In this document: piece by piece, positions 29,402 to 38,639 of the stretch
Layout of the letters: each line of letters starts with the position of its first letter
Position numbering within the stretch: position 1 is the stretch's first letter
Program-made: the position numbers and the translations under genes
Notes under the pieces: model-generated
What the model was told of the DNA's origin: nothing
What the model saw: only the letters and a program-made list of their open reading frames with translations
Databases searched by the model: none
NCBI GenBank assembly: GCA_002708995.1
Contig: PAPT01000024.1
Span: forward strand, 51,953-115,952
DNA from: Geminicoccus sp.
Lineage (GTDB): Bacteria; Pseudomonadota; Alphaproteobacteria; UBA7985
Reading direction: 5' to 3'
Length of the DNA stretch: 64,000 bases

Positions 29402-32338
29402 CTACTTCTTCAGCTGGGCCAGCACGGCGAAGGGGCTGTTCGGGTCCATGGGCTTATCGGCCTTGGGTGCCTTACCACCCCGGTTACCACCGGCGTTGCC
29501 TCCCGGTTTACCACCTTTGCGGGGTGGGCGCTGACCTTTGCCGCCGCCCTGCTTGTCCTGAGCGTCGTTCCCGCTGTCGCCCTCGGCGCGGCGGTCGCGC
29601 TGGGGTGGGCGGCCTGCGCCACGCCCGCGCCGGGTCCAGACTGGTGCGTCTGCTGGCGCGTCTGCGGGGGCTGCTTCGGCTGGGGTGGTCTCAGCCGGGG
29701 CTTCTGCTTCCGGGGTCGTCTCAGCTGGGGTTTCTTCAGCCGGGGTTTCTTCAGCCGGTGGAGCTTCAGCAGGGGCTTCCTCCGCCGGCGCTGCTTCAGC
29801 GGGGGCTTCTGCTGCGGCCTCTTCAGCCGGCGTCGCTTCAGCAAAGGCTGCTTCCGCCGCTTTCGCCGCCGCTGCTGCATCTGCCTTGGCTTTGCTCTCC
29901 GCCGCCGCCGCCGTGGCCTCAGCCGCGCTCAGCCGCGAGGGGACGTAGCCAAAGGCGAACATCAGCTTCCGGACCATGGCTTCGTCACAGCCCAGCTGCT
30001 TATCCAGCCCCTCGGGCTGCACAAAATCCGGGTTGCCGCGGAACAGGCTGTGCAGATGCCCAGCAAGGCGATCCAGCGCCTCGACCTGCCCCACGATCGG
30101 GCGGTCCTTGCGATCCCCGCGCGAGGGCGGGTTGAGCCCGGCAAAGCCAAGGGTCTGGTACAGTGACAGCGGTACGTCTCGTTCGGGGTGCATGACCTTG
30201 ACCCCCTGTGCCGGGAGCTGCTCCCGTACTTCGGGCTGGTCGTGCCAGAGTGACCATAGCAGCACCCGCCAAGGCCAATGCTGTGTGTTGGCCAGCCCGC
30301 GCATCCACACCGCAAAGCGGCCGATGCGCACGCCCTGCTCATACAGGGCCTTGCGCTCATCCTTACCCAGTTCGGTCAGGAACCCGGCGATTTCATCCCG
30401 GTTGATCAGGCCGAAGTTCTCGACTAGCTGGAAGGCCAGCCCGCGCGCGGTTCCCTGCAGCGGCGCGGATTGCAGCTCGTGGAAGACCTTCATCCGGTTG
30501 CGTAGGTGGGCGCGCACCCACTTTTCGGTGCGCTGGCGGATTTTTTCGCGGTAGGTCCCCTGCAGCATGTCGTTCTGGATGACATCGACCCCGGGGAACA
30601 GCAGGCTTTCGCCCTTGATTAGCTTGGCGACCTGGTTTTCCCGCCACAGCAGCTGTCCGGATTCTGTCAGTCGGAAGGCGCCGTCGTTGTCGGCAAGCAA
30701 CTGCTGAACCCGGTTTTCGACTTCCTTGACCATCACACGCCGCGCGGCCGTAAACACCGGCCGGGCCGAACTGTCCATGATCGATGGGTCGGGGGAGAAG
30801 ACCAGGCCTTTGATATGGCCGACGTGCTCGCCCTCGACGGTGACCGTGCCTTCCTTGGCATCAATCTCTGCGTTTAGCTCCGAACCGTCCATCAAAACCC
30901 TCGCCATAATCGTCGCGCGCCGGTCGACAAACCGCTGCGTTAACCGTTCGTGTAGCGCGTCAGATAGCTTGTCATCAATCTTTCGTGCTTTTTCCTGCCA
31001 ATATTTGGCGTTTGTGACCCAGGAACCGCGATGGGAGATGAAAGTCCAGGTCCGCACAGCCGCGATCCGATTAACCAGAGCGTCAATGTCACCTTGCAGA
31101 TTGTCCAGCCGGGAGACCTGCGCTTCGACAAAATCCTCCGGGATGCGTCCCGCCCCGCGCAGCAGATAGCGGTAGATCTGCCCCAGCAGCTGGGTGTGCT
31201 GGTCGAACAGCGTTTTACGGAAGTCCGGCACCTGTGCCACGTCCCAGAGCGTGCGCAGGGCTGCCTTTGACCGGGCGATCCTGGCGATCTCCTCGTCTTT
31301 GACCAGCACCTTCAGCGCCTGATGATCCTCGGCGTCGCGGGTGCGGGTCAGCAGCGCGTGCGGTGGGGCCTTCTCCAGCGAGCGCATCAGGCCGGAGACC
31401 GATGAGAAGTCCAGATTGCGTGAGCGCCATTGCAGCACCTCGACCGGGTCAAAGCGGTGGTTCTCCACGGCCTCGACGATGTCTTCGGGGAAGCCACCGA
31501 TCTCGGTGGTTGTGCAAAAGCTGCCGTTGTTCATATGCCGCCCGGCGCGGCCGGCGATCTGCCCGATTTCCGGGGGACGCAGCCGTCGGGCCTGCCGACC
31601 GTCGAACTTGCTGGTTTTGGCAAAGGTAACGTGGTCGAGGTCCATGTTCAGACCCATGCCGATCGCGTCGGTGGCGACCAGATAGTCGACCTCGCCGGCC
31701 TGGTACATCTCGACCTGCTTGTTGCGGGTGCGGGGGCTCAGTGCGCCCAGAACAACCGCGCAGCCACCGCGCATGCCCTTAAGCGACTCAGCCACGTGAT
31801 AAACGTCGGTCGCCGAGAACACCACGATGGCACTGCGCCGCGGCACCTTCTGCAGCTTCTTCGGTGTGACGTAGCTGAGTTCGGAAAAGCGCGGCCGGGT
31901 TTCGATCTCGCAGTCAGGCAGCAATTCCCTGATTACCCCGGCCATGGTGTCCGACCCCATGAAAATGGTCTCCATGGTCCCGCGGGCGTGGAGCAGGCGG
32001 TCGGTGAAGACGTAGCCGCGATCGGGGTCGGCACAGAGCTGCACCTCGTCGATGGCGAGGAAGGCCACGGAGACGTCCAGCGGCATGGCCTCGACCGTGC
32101 AGATCCAGTAGCGGGGGTCGCGAGGGATGATCTTCTCTTCACCAGTGACGAGCGCGACTTGCGCCACGCCCTTCTGGCGGACAACCTTGTCGTAGTTCTC
32201 ACGGGCGAGAAGGCGGAGGGGAAAGCCGATCATACCGGTCGCGTGGCCGAGCATTCGCTCGATGGCCAGAAACGTCTTGCCGGTATTGGTAGGGCCGAGA
32301 ACCGCGGTCATCGGCCCGTCGTAGGGCGCACCAGTCAT
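29402..32338 (-). CDS. SUV3-like DEAD/DExH RNA helicase with long low-complexity tail
   Basis: A 978-residue helicase of the mitochondrial SUV3 (SUPV3L1) type, likely acting in RNA turnover. Walker A is LGPTNTGKT near residue 18, motif II is IDEVQ near 95, motif III-like SATDVY near 175, and motif VI is QIAGRAGRH near 263; KVLQ-type family features such as EVLQWRSRNLDFSS follow. The helicase core ends near residue 790. The remaining 190 residues are Ala/Glu/Pro-rich repeats (PAEEAPAEAPPAEE type) and then a Gly/Arg/Lys-rich basic tail with RGRGAGRPPQ and GGNRGGKAPK. The S4 gene lies directly downstream. Confidence 0.9.
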   Translation of the reverse strand: MTGAPYDGPMTAVLGPTNTGKTFLAIERMLGHATGMIGFPLRLLARENYDKVVRQKGVAQVALVTGEEKIIPRDPRYWICTVEAMPLDVSVAFLAIDEVQLCADPDRGYVFTDRLLHARGTMETIFMGSDTMAGVIRELLPDCEIETRPRFSELSYVTPKKLQKVPRRSAIVVFSATDVYHVAESLKGMRGGCAVVLGALSPRTRNKQVEMYQAGEVDYLVATDAIGMGLNMDLDHVTFAKTSKFDGRQARRLRPPEIGQIAGRAGRHMNNGSFCTTTEIGGFPEDIVEAVENHRFDPVEVLQWRSRNLDFSSVSGLMRSLEKAPPHALLTRTRDAEDHQALKVLVKDEEIARIARSKAALRTLWDVAQVPDFRKTLFDQHTQLLGQIYRYLLRGAGRIPEDFVEAQVSRLDNLQGDIDALVNRIAAVRTWTFISHRGSWVTNAKYWQEKARKIDDKLSDALHERLTQRFVDRRATIMARVLMDGSELNAEIDAKEGTVTVEGEHVGHIKGLVFSPDPSIMDSSARPVFTAARRVMVKEVENRVQQLLADNDGAFRLTESGQLLWRENQVAKLIKGESLLFPGVDVIQNDMLQGTYREKIRQRTEKWVRAHLRNRMKVFHELQSAPLQGTARGLAFQLVENFGLINRDEIAGFLTELGKDERKALYEQGVRIGRFAVWMRGLANTQHWPWRVLLWSLWHDQPEVREQLPAQGVKVMHPERDVPLSLYQTLGFAGLNPPSRGDRKDRPIVGQVEALDRLAGHLHSLFRGNPDFVQPEGLDKQLGCDEAMVRKLMFAFGYVPSRLSAAEATAAAAESKAKADAAAAAKAAEAAFAEATPAEEAAAEAPAEAAPAEEAPAEAPPAEETPAEETPAETTPEAEAPAETTPAEAAPADAPADAPVWTRRGRGAGRPPQRDRRAEGDSGNDAQDKQGGGKGQRPPRKGGKPGGNAGGNRGGKAPKADKPMDPNSPFAVLAQLKK
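29650..29890 (-). repeat. Degenerate short tandem repeat encoding Ala/Glu/Pro-rich tail
   Basis: Within the helicase gene, about 240 bases consist of imperfect 12 to 15 base repeats giving APAE, TPAE and ETPAE units, plus pure Ala-rich runs. It is coding in frame, but the number of units is likely to vary among strains. Confidence 0.7.
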
Positions 32339-32453
32339 GGTGGAGACCTCTATCTGCGAGGTTAGGTCGTCGCAGGATTAGCGGACAACTCCATGACCGG
32401 AGCGTGACAACATTTGCGGCCCCTGTGCAAGGGCTCAGGGCGGCAAAGGGCGA

Positions 32454-32603
32454 TCAAAGACGGGTCAGTGCCTCTTTGATCTTCAGTTTTTCCCTTTTGA
32501 GGTACTGGAGGCGAAGGCCATCGGGGAGGGGGCGCTTCTGTTCATCTAGAATGGAGGCTTCGAGTTGCTGGTGTCGTTGTGCGAGTGATGCCTGGTAAGA
32601 CAA
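32454..32603 (-). CDS. DUF465/YdcH-family small protein
   Basis: A 49-residue frame, too short for most gene callers. Starting at a TTG at 32603 with AGGGAG eight bases upstream, it reads LSYQASLAQRHQQLEASILD and continues with EQKRPLPDGLRLQYLKREKL, ending KIKEALTRL. The order of an N-terminal helix, the RPLPD turn, and a basic Leu/Lys-rich second helix matches the DUF465 (YdcH) coiled-coil family, common in alphaproteobacteria and of unknown function. No in-frame ATG occurs nearby. It lies between the helicase start and the COQ9-family gene. Confidence 0.8.
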   Translation of the reverse strand: MSYQASLAQRHQQLEASILDEQKRPLPDGLRLQYLKREKLKIKEALTRL

Positions 32604-32762
32604 TGGTGAATCTCCCTGCTGTTCTCGGTTAACCCCTATAACTTGGATGCAGGGGAGGGTCGCGTCAAGTGCGTAACTAGGCGCAAATATTGCGATTTTG
32701 GCGAATTTTTTCGATTTTCGACTGTGCGATTGCCATGTGGCACCCGCAAAAGGACGTATTTT

Positions 32763-33359
32763 TTATGCGCCCATCATGCGCTTCCGGAAGCCGCTCATCC
32801 GCCCGAAAATGCGTACGACCTCGCGCAGGCGACGGTCGAGAAACCGCTGGGTGGCTTCAAGGTCATCATCGCCGTTGGCAAGCCAGTAGGTGAGCGTTGC
32901 CCCGTAGACCCCGGCGAGAAGCGTGCGCTTGGTCACGTGATTGAAATCCCGGTCCGCCAGCCCGACGGCATTCCACGCGGCGTCGACCGTATCCCACGTC
33001 AGGCACGTGCCGGTGTAGAGGTTTTGCGGCAGAGCCAGCACCGTCAGCCCCCGGCGGACGGCTTCCTTGACCGGTGCAGCATTTTCTAGCCGACGCGACA
33101 GGATCGCGTGCAGCTTGTCGGTGACCCCCAGTTCGGCAAAGTCTGCCCGGTCATCGACCACGGCGAGCATCCGCTCGTCACCCAGACGGGAGTGGGCTGC
33201 GATCATCGCCACCGGCTCGGGGAACCAGTCGGCGGCCAGTGCCAGCGGAACCCCGGTTTCTTCGGCGGCGCGGCGCAGGGCCGCCTGACTCCAGCCGTCA
33301 AAGGTAGCGTGGCTGGCCAGCGCGTCGATAAGCTTGGTGCGATCGTGTTTCTCTGTCAT
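32763..33359 (-). CDS. COQ9 family protein (rpsU-divergent)
   Basis: A 198-residue protein from the ATG at 33359 (MTEKHDRTKLIDALASHATFDGWSQAALRRAA). It has the TetR-like fold start and the C-terminal TWDTVDAAWNAVGLADRDFNHVTKRTLLAGVYGATLTYWL stretch, here at residues 120-165, that identify the COQ9 family, which in mitochondria binds lipids and assists COQ7 in ubiquinone synthesis. It is divergent from rpsU across 220 bases, the context after which this family was named in bacteria. The longer frame to 33533 lacks family similarity. Presumed peripheral to the membrane. Confidence 0.9.
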   Translation of the reverse strand: MTEKHDRTKLIDALASHATFDGWSQAALRRAAEETGVPLALAADWFPEPVAMIAAHSRLGDERMLAVVDDRADFAELGVTDKLHAILSRRLENAAPVKEAVRRGLTVLALPQNLYTGTCLTWDTVDAAWNAVGLADRDFNHVTKRTLLAGVYGATLTYWLANGDDDLEATQRFLDRRLREVVRIFGRMSGFRKRMMGA

Positions 33360-33580
33360 ACACGAGAGGTGTGATTTCGCGGCCCACAGGTCAACGGGCC
33401 GAAAGGCCGCATCGCCTCTGACCCGCGCTACAACGGGGTCTCCATGCACAATACGCACGGCCCAAGGCTTTGCTTTCTCGGAAGTTTTTGTTAAACAGCG
33501 TCCGCACTTGCGCGGATCACTGCGCGAGATCAATAATTTTATGCCCGTGATGGGCGTCCAGAAAGGCTAGGGAGCACCCC

Positions 33581-33784
33581 GTGGAAGTATCTGTTCGCGA
33601 TAACAATGTAGATCAGGCGCTGCGCGCCCTGAAAAAGAAACTACAGCGCGAAGGTGTATTCCGTGAAATGAAGCTCCGTCGGCACTTCGAAAAGCCATCC
33701 CAGCGCCGCAAGCGCGAAAAGGCAGAAGCCGTTCGCCGCTACCGCAAAGTGATGCGCAAGCGCATGGAGCGCGAAGGCTTCTAG
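33581..33784 (+). CDS. rpsU: 30S ribosomal protein bS21
   Basis: Small-subunit protein of 67 residues, beginning with GTG at 33581 ([20 protein letters not shown]) and AGGGAG about 9 bases upstream. It has the highly basic S21 composition, with [21 protein letters not shown] and ending in [10 protein letters not shown]21 assists Shine-Dalgarno recognition at the 30S platform. Only 27 bases separate it from the following CDP-alcohol phosphotransferase gene, so co-transcription is likely. Confidence 0.96.
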   Translation: MEVSVRDNNVDQALRALKKKLQREGVFREMKLRRHFEKPSQRRKREKAEAVRRYRKVMRKRMEREGF

Positions 33785-33811
33785 GCCTGCGCTCGACGGC
33801 ACGGCACAGCC

Positions 33812-34417
33812 GTGATTGACGCGCAACTCCGTCAGTTTGTTGACCCGCCAGCGGACCGCCTTGCTTCCTGGTTCGTTGCCCGCGGCATAAACGCCGATCA
33901 GGTTACGCTGGTCGGCTTTTTTGTTGGCATGCTTGTGGTTCCGGCGCTCTGGCTGGGGTGGCCGCTGCTGGCGCTGGTGCTGGCGCTGGTCAACCGGGTC
34001 GCCGACGGCGTCGATGGCGCCATCGCCCGCCGCACCGAAACCACCGATCGCGGTGGCTTCCTCGACATCTGCCTCGATTTCTTCTTCTACAGCGCGGTTC
34101 CGCTGGGCTTCGCGCTCATGGACCCCTCACGCAATGCACTGGCGGCCTGCTTCCTGATCTTCAGCTTCGTCGGCAGCGGCACGTCGTTCCTCGCGTTCGC
34201 AATTCTGGCGGAAAAGCGGGGTGAGTTGACGGATATCCGGGTGCACAAGTCGTTCTACTATCTCGGTGGCCTGACCGAGGGGTTCGAGACCATCCTGTTC
34301 TTCGTGCTGATCTGCCTGTTCCCGGATGGGTTCTGGTGGATGGCGCTGATTTTCGGGCTGATGGCGTGGATCACGGCGGTGACGCGGTTGATCGCAGGCT
34401 GGCAGCTGTTCCGTTGA
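33812..34417 (+). CDS. CDP-alcohol phosphatidyltransferase family protein
   Basis: Integral membrane enzyme of phospholipid synthesis, 201 residues, GTG start at 33812. The family active site is visible as NRVADGVDGAIARRTETTDR followed by GGFLDICLDFFFY, with the DG, AR, and two terminal Asp residues that bind metal and the CDP-alcohol. About five to six hydrophobic helices follow. The alcohol substrate (glycerophosphate, serine, inositol or other) cannot be inferred. It converges on the ABC1 kinase gene with 13 bases between stops. Confidence 0.86.
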   Translation: MIDAQLRQFVDPPADRLASWFVARGINADQVTLVGFFVGMLVVPALWLGWPLLALVLALVNRVADGVDGAIARRTETTDRGGFLDICLDFFFYSAVPLGFALMDPSRNALAACFLIFSFVGSGTSFLAFAILAEKRGELTDIRVHKSFYYLGGLTEGFETILFFVLICLFPDGFWWMALIFGLMAWITAVTRLIAGWQLFR

Positions 34418-34430
34418 GGACAGCGGCTGG

Positions 34431-35795
34431 TTAGTCCAGCTCGCTGGGCATGGGCTGGCCGTGGCGAACGAACAGTTCGGCCTGACGAGCTTCCATGGCA
34501 TCAAGGTCAAAATCGGTGATCAACTCGTGGAACATCTGGTGCCAGTTCATCTCCGCATCCAGATGCATGAACACCGACCCCAGACCGACGGCGGCGCGGT
34601 CCATAAACACAAATTCGCGCGGCAGTTTGACCCCGCCCACCCGCTTCAGCTCCTGATGCACGTCGCGGGCAACCGCAGCGCCGTATTCGCCGGTGTTGGT
34701 CTCCGAAATCAGCCGCGGCTTGTCTTCGAGCAAGGGCGAGAAAATGAACCCCGCCCACATATGCAGCACGTCGATCAGCTCGCGCTGGATGTCCTTGAAG
34801 CCCCAGGCCTCATAGGCCGAGACGGCCAGTGCTTCGTCGCCGGTCTGCAGGGCCTCATAGAGGTCGATCACGCCCTTGACGAAGCGGGCAGGGAAGAACC
34901 GCACGCAGCCAAAGTCGAGCATATTGATGCTCAGGTCGTCGCGGATCGAGTAGTTGCCGAAGTGCGGGTCACCGTGAATTACGCCGAAGTTGTAGAACGG
35001 CACGTACCAAGCGCGGAACATGTTGCGGGCGACGGTTTGGCGCCGCTCTTCGCTCGGCTCGGCGCGGATGAAGTCCATCAGCGGCGTGCCCTCGACCCAG
35101 GTCATGGTCAGCAGCCTTTCGGTGGAAACGTCGTGGTGCACGGGCGGGATGTGCACCTCGCTCTCCGCGCTCAGCATTTCTTCATAGAGACCGAGGTGAC
35201 GCGCCTCGCGGATGTAGTCGAGTTCTTCGCGCAGCCGCGCCGAAAGCTCTTCGAACACGCCCGACGGGTCGATGGCCTTGTCATAGCTACGGTAGAGCCC
35301 GAAAGCCCAGGCGAGCTGCCGCAGGTCGGCTTCGACCGCGCTGGACATGTCCGGGTACTGGAGCTTGCAGGCGACTTTGGTGCCGTCGGGGAGAACCGCG
35401 CGGTGCACCTGCCCCAGCGACGCCGCGGCCGCAGCCTCGCGTTCGAACTCGGCGAAGCGGCCCTGCCAGTCCGAGCCCAGCTCGGCTTTCATCCGGCGCT
35501 TGACGAAGGTCCAGCCCATGGGCGGGGCGTTGGACTGCAGCTGACGCAAATCTTCGGCGTATTCCTTGGGCAGTGCGTCGGGGATGGACGCCAGCAGCTG
35601 CGCTGCCTTCATCAGCGGACCCTTGAGGTCGCCCAGCGCATCCTTGAGCGCCGAAGCATGGCGGGTCTGGTCCAGTTTCGTTCCCAGCACCCGGTTTGCC
35701 CCAAGCTGGACCGCCAGACCGCCCAAAGAGGTTCCGACCCGCGTATAGCGACGCAGGCGGCTCCCGAGGCGGTTTTCATCCATGCGGTCTGTCAT
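34431..35795 (-). CDS. ABC1/ADCK-family atypical kinase (UbiB-like)
   Basis: A protein of about 454 residues in the ABC1 family, whose members support ubiquinone synthesis. I use the ATG at 35795 (MTDRMDENRLGSRLRR); one at 35813 adds six residues. Family features include LKDALGDLKGPLMKAAQLLA with the KxGQ-like segment, AAAAASLGQVHRAVL (the Ala-rich nucleotide loop), VACKLQYPD (catalytic Lys), ELDYIREA, GVIHGDPHFGNYSI and MLDFGCVR, the latter carrying the metal-binding Asp of DFG. It lacks the C-terminal transmembrane pair of E. coli UbiB. The exact lipid target is unknown. Confidence 0.87.
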   Translation of the reverse strand: MTDRMDENRLGSRLRRYTRVGTSLGGLAVQLGANRVLGTKLDQTRHASALKDALGDLKGPLMKAAQLLASIPDALPKEYAEDLRQLQSNAPPMGWTFVKRRMKAELGSDWQGRFAEFEREAAAAASLGQVHRAVLPDGTKVACKLQYPDMSSAVEADLRQLAWAFGLYRSYDKAIDPSGVFEELSARLREELDYIREARHLGLYEEMLSAESEVHIPPVHHDVSTERLLTMTWVEGTPLMDFIRAEPSEERRQTVARNMFRAWYVPFYNFGVIHGDPHFGNYSIRDDLSINMLDFGCVRFFPARFVKGVIDLYEALQTGDEALAVSAYEAWGFKDIQRELIDVLHMWAGFIFSPLLEDKPRLISETNTGEYGAAVARDVHQELKRVGGVKLPREFVFMDRAAVGLGSVFMHLDAEMNWHQMFHELITDFDLDAMEARQAELFVRHGQPMPSELD

Positions 35796-35902
35796 ACGTG
35801 GGATATGGCGCATTCGTTCCAGATTTGCAGCCTAAATTCCGATGACTGGGCTGCGACTATTTCGACCCTGAGGCGAGTCGCGGCGATACCACCGCTGAAC
35901 CG

Positions 35903-37735
35903 CTACAGGGCTTCGAGCTCGTCGATGAAACTTTCAAGCAGGCCCAGACCCTTTCGCCAGAAGCTCGGCTCCCGCGCATCAAGGCCAAAGGGGGCCAGAA
36001 GCTCATGGTGGCGCAGCGTGCCGCCCGCGCCGAGCATATCCAGATACTTGCCCGCGAAATCATCGCCGCTGTTCTGGTAGACCGCATAGAGCGAGTTCAC
36101 CAGACAGTCACCGAAGGCGTAGGCATAGACGTAGAACGGCACGTGGATGAAGTGCGGGATGTAGGACCAGTAGTCGCCATAGACGCTCTGCTCGAGGTTA
36201 AAGGCCGGCCCGAGGGCCTCGATCTGGGTCTCCATCCAGTGCTGCTGGAAGTCTTCGCGTAGCAGCTCCTTTTCCTGCCGTGCGGCGTGGACGCGGGTCT
36301 CGAAGTTGTGGAAGGCGATCTGCCTGACCACGGTGTTGAGCATGTCCTCGACCTTGCCCGCTAGCAGGATCTTGCGCTGGGTCTTGTCGCTGGCATCGGC
36401 CAGCAGGCTCTGGAAGGTCAGCATTTCCCCGAACACTGACGCGGTTTCGGCGAGCGTCAGCGGGGTCGAACCGTTGAAGTAGCCCTGTCGCGCGGCCAGC
36501 ACCTGATGCACGCCGTGGCCCAGCTCGTGGGCAAGGGTCATGACGTCCCGCGTCTTGCCCTGATAGTTCACCAGCACGTAGGGGTGGGATGAGGGCACGC
36601 AGGGATGAGCGAAGGCACCGGCGTCCTTGCCGGGGATGACCGGTGTGTCAATCCAGCCCTTGTCGAAGAAGTCGCCAGCGATCTCAGCCATGGCGGGGGT
36701 AAAGCCAGCGTAAGCATCGAGCACGCGCGCCTTGGCGTCGAACCAGGGGATCTTGGCCTCGTCGGCCTCGGGCAGGGGCGCGTTGCGGTCCCAGGGTTCG
36801 AGCTTGTCCAGCCCCAGCCACTTGGCCTTCATGGCGTAGTAGCGGTGGGAGATGCGGGGGAAGGCCTCGGTCACGGTGTCGGCCAGCGCCTGCACCACCT
36901 CGTCCTCGACCTCGTTGGCGACGTTGCGGGAGGACACCGGGCGCTCATAGCCCCGCCAGCGGTCGTCGATCTCCTTCTGCTTGATCACCGTGTTATTGAT
37001 CCGGGTCAGCAGGCGCTGGTTGTCGCCAAGGGTCTCGGTGATGGCGGCGGCGGCCTTGGCCCGGGTTTCGCGATCGGGGTCGGCGAGCAGGTTGAAGACC
37101 TCGGCGTTCGACAGCGTCTTACCATCGATATCGAAGCTCAGCGCGGCCATGGTCTCATCGAACAGCTGCACCCAGGCATTGCCGCCGACAATGGCAAAGT
37201 CGTGGGTATAGCGTTCCAGCTCGTCGGAGAGCTGGTGGGGCTTCACCAGCCGGGTGCGGGCGATGAAACTTGCCCAAGGCTTCATCGCGTCCTGCGCCAG
37301 CTTTTCCGCCATCACGTCATCGGTGATGTCATTGAGTTCGAGCGAGAAGAACACCAGTTCGGAGCCGATCAGGGTCGAACGCTCATTGATCCCGGCCTGA
37401 AACTGCATGGCCTCGCCGTCGGTGCGCTGGGTGGCGCCATTGAGAAAGGCGAAGGTGCCGAGCTTGCCAAGGCGTTCGTGGATGCTCTCGCACCACGCGA
37501 TGGTTTCGGCCAGCTTATCCGCTGACATCCCCGCCATCTGACCCTTCGCGGCCGCAGCCAGTTCCCGCGCCTGGGTTTCCGCCCACTCCAGATCGTGGTT
37601 GATCGCCGGGTCGTCGGTGCTGGTGTAGAGGTCGCTGAGCTTCCAGCGCGGCAGGGTGCCGAGCGCTTCGTCTTCGATCGGGCTCAGGTCGCTGTTGGCA
37701 TCGCGGGGCAGGGGAGTCGGGGGGAAAGCATTCAT
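35903..37735 (-). CDS. pepF: M3-family oligoendopeptidase F
   Basis: Cytosolic zinc metallopeptidase of 610 residues. The zinc site is in MTLAHELGHGVHQ near residue 400, with the third ligand Glu in ETASVFGEM about 30 residues later, as in the pz-peptidase/PepF group. The N-terminal helical channel region includes RWKLSDLYTSTDDPAI, and YFNGSTPLTLAETASV and HPYVLVNYQGK are conserved. The C-terminal SPFGLDAREPSFWRKGL-like end is also typical (here APFGLDAREPSFWRKGLGL). It cleaves oligopeptides of 6 to 20 residues in studied members. It stands alone between the kinase and trcR. Confidence 0.93.
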   Translation of the reverse strand: MNAFPPTPLPRDANSDLSPIEDEALGTLPRWKLSDLYTSTDDPAINHDLEWAETQARELAAAAKGQMAGMSADKLAETIAWCESIHERLGKLGTFAFLNGATQRTDGEAMQFQAGINERSTLIGSELVFFSLELNDITDDVMAEKLAQDAMKPWASFIARTRLVKPHQLSDELERYTHDFAIVGGNAWVQLFDETMAALSFDIDGKTLSNAEVFNLLADPDRETRAKAAAAITETLGDNQRLLTRINNTVIKQKEIDDRWRGYERPVSSRNVANEVEDEVVQALADTVTEAFPRISHRYYAMKAKWLGLDKLEPWDRNAPLPEADEAKIPWFDAKARVLDAYAGFTPAMAEIAGDFFDKGWIDTPVIPGKDAGAFAHPCVPSSHPYVLVNYQGKTRDVMTLAHELGHGVHQVLAARQGYFNGSTPLTLAETASVFGEMLTFQSLLADASDKTQRKILLAGKVEDMLNTVVRQIAFHNFETRVHAARQEKELLREDFQQHWMETQIEALGPAFNLEQSVYGDYWSYIPHFIHVPFYVYAYAFGDCLVNSLYAVYQNSGDDFAGKYLDMLGAGGTLRHHELLAPFGLDAREPSFWRKGLGLLESFIDELEAL

Positions 37736-37879
37736 GGTTTCAGGTCTGACTCAGGCAGTTGCTCGGGGACATGGAACCCAACATGGCCCGGACCGCAGGG
37801 TGCGGCAACCTCTGGCACGACAGTGTGAGGATAGGCGCCGTTGTTCCAGCGCCTATCCCGCTGTCTCAGTTCGGCGAAA

Positions 37880-38518
37880 TCAGCCGTTTTCGCGGTTGAA
37901 GGCAGCGAAAATGCCTTCCGGGATCACCGCCTTCGGCTGGTTCTCATCGAACATGGCCTGATTGCTCTCTGCCTTGGCTGCCGCTTCGGGGTTGGCGGCG
38001 GCGGCCTTGACCAGCGCGGCGTCAAGGTCAGCCTGCTTGCAGATGCCCAGCAGCACGGGGTCACGGGGTTGCAGGTTGGCCATATTCCAGTGGGTGCGCT
38101 CGCGGATCGCGCCGATGGTGTTCTTGGTCGTACCCACCAGCTTGATGATCTGCGCGTCGGAAAGGTGAGGGTAGGTTTTGACCAGCCAGGCGATGGCGTC
38201 GGGCTTCTCCTGCCGGCGGGCAACCGGGGTGTAGCGTGGGCCTTTGGTGCGGCGCGACAGCTCCGGCATATCGCTCACGGCCAGCTCGAGGCTCGCTTCG
38301 CCGTCGGCTTCACAGCGCTTGACTTCTTCCTCCGTCAGCTGCCCGTTCTTGGTCGGGTCCTGACCCATGATGCCACGCGCGACGTCACCGTCGGCGATGC
38401 CTTTGACCTCGAGCTTGTGCAGGTGACAGAAATCGGCGATCTGCTCGAACGAAAGGGCGGTGTGGTCGACCAGCCAAACGGCGGTCGCTTTGGGCATCAG
38501 TGGGGGTTGCTGGGCCAT
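37880..38518 (-). CDS. trcR: DUF1013 protein, cell-cycle regulator TrcR family
   Basis: A 212-residue protein of the alphaproteobacterial DUF1013 family, for which the name TrcR is used. ATG at 38518 with CAGGAG upstream; the long extension to 38698 is not conserved in type. It begins MAQQPPLMPKATAVWLVDHT, with HTALSFEQIADFCHLHKLEVKGIADG forming a helix-turn-helix-like start, then RRTKGPRYTPVARRQEKPDAI and the second helical unit YPHLSDAQIIKLVGTTKNTI. These two winged or HTH-like units suggest DNA binding. Family members are proposed to act in cell-cycle transcription; target genes here are unknown. Confidence 0.87.
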   Translation of the reverse strand: MAQQPPLMPKATAVWLVDHTALSFEQIADFCHLHKLEVKGIADGDVARGIMGQDPTKNGQLTEEEVKRCEADGEASLELAVSDMPELSRRTKGPRYTPVARRQEKPDAIAWLVKTYPHLSDAQIIKLVGTTKNTIGAIRERTHWNMANLQPRDPVLLGICKQADLDAALVKAAAANPEAAAKAESNQAMFDENQPKAVIPEGIFAAFNRENG

Positions 38519-38639
38519 GCCACGCTCCTGTGTAAGGTCGGAATTGCGGGAATTCGCCCCTGATATAAGGGACTTGGGCCGGGAAATAAATGCCTTTAGC
38601 GCGCACAACTGCCGGTCGCTGGGTGCGAGCGCGCCGCTT

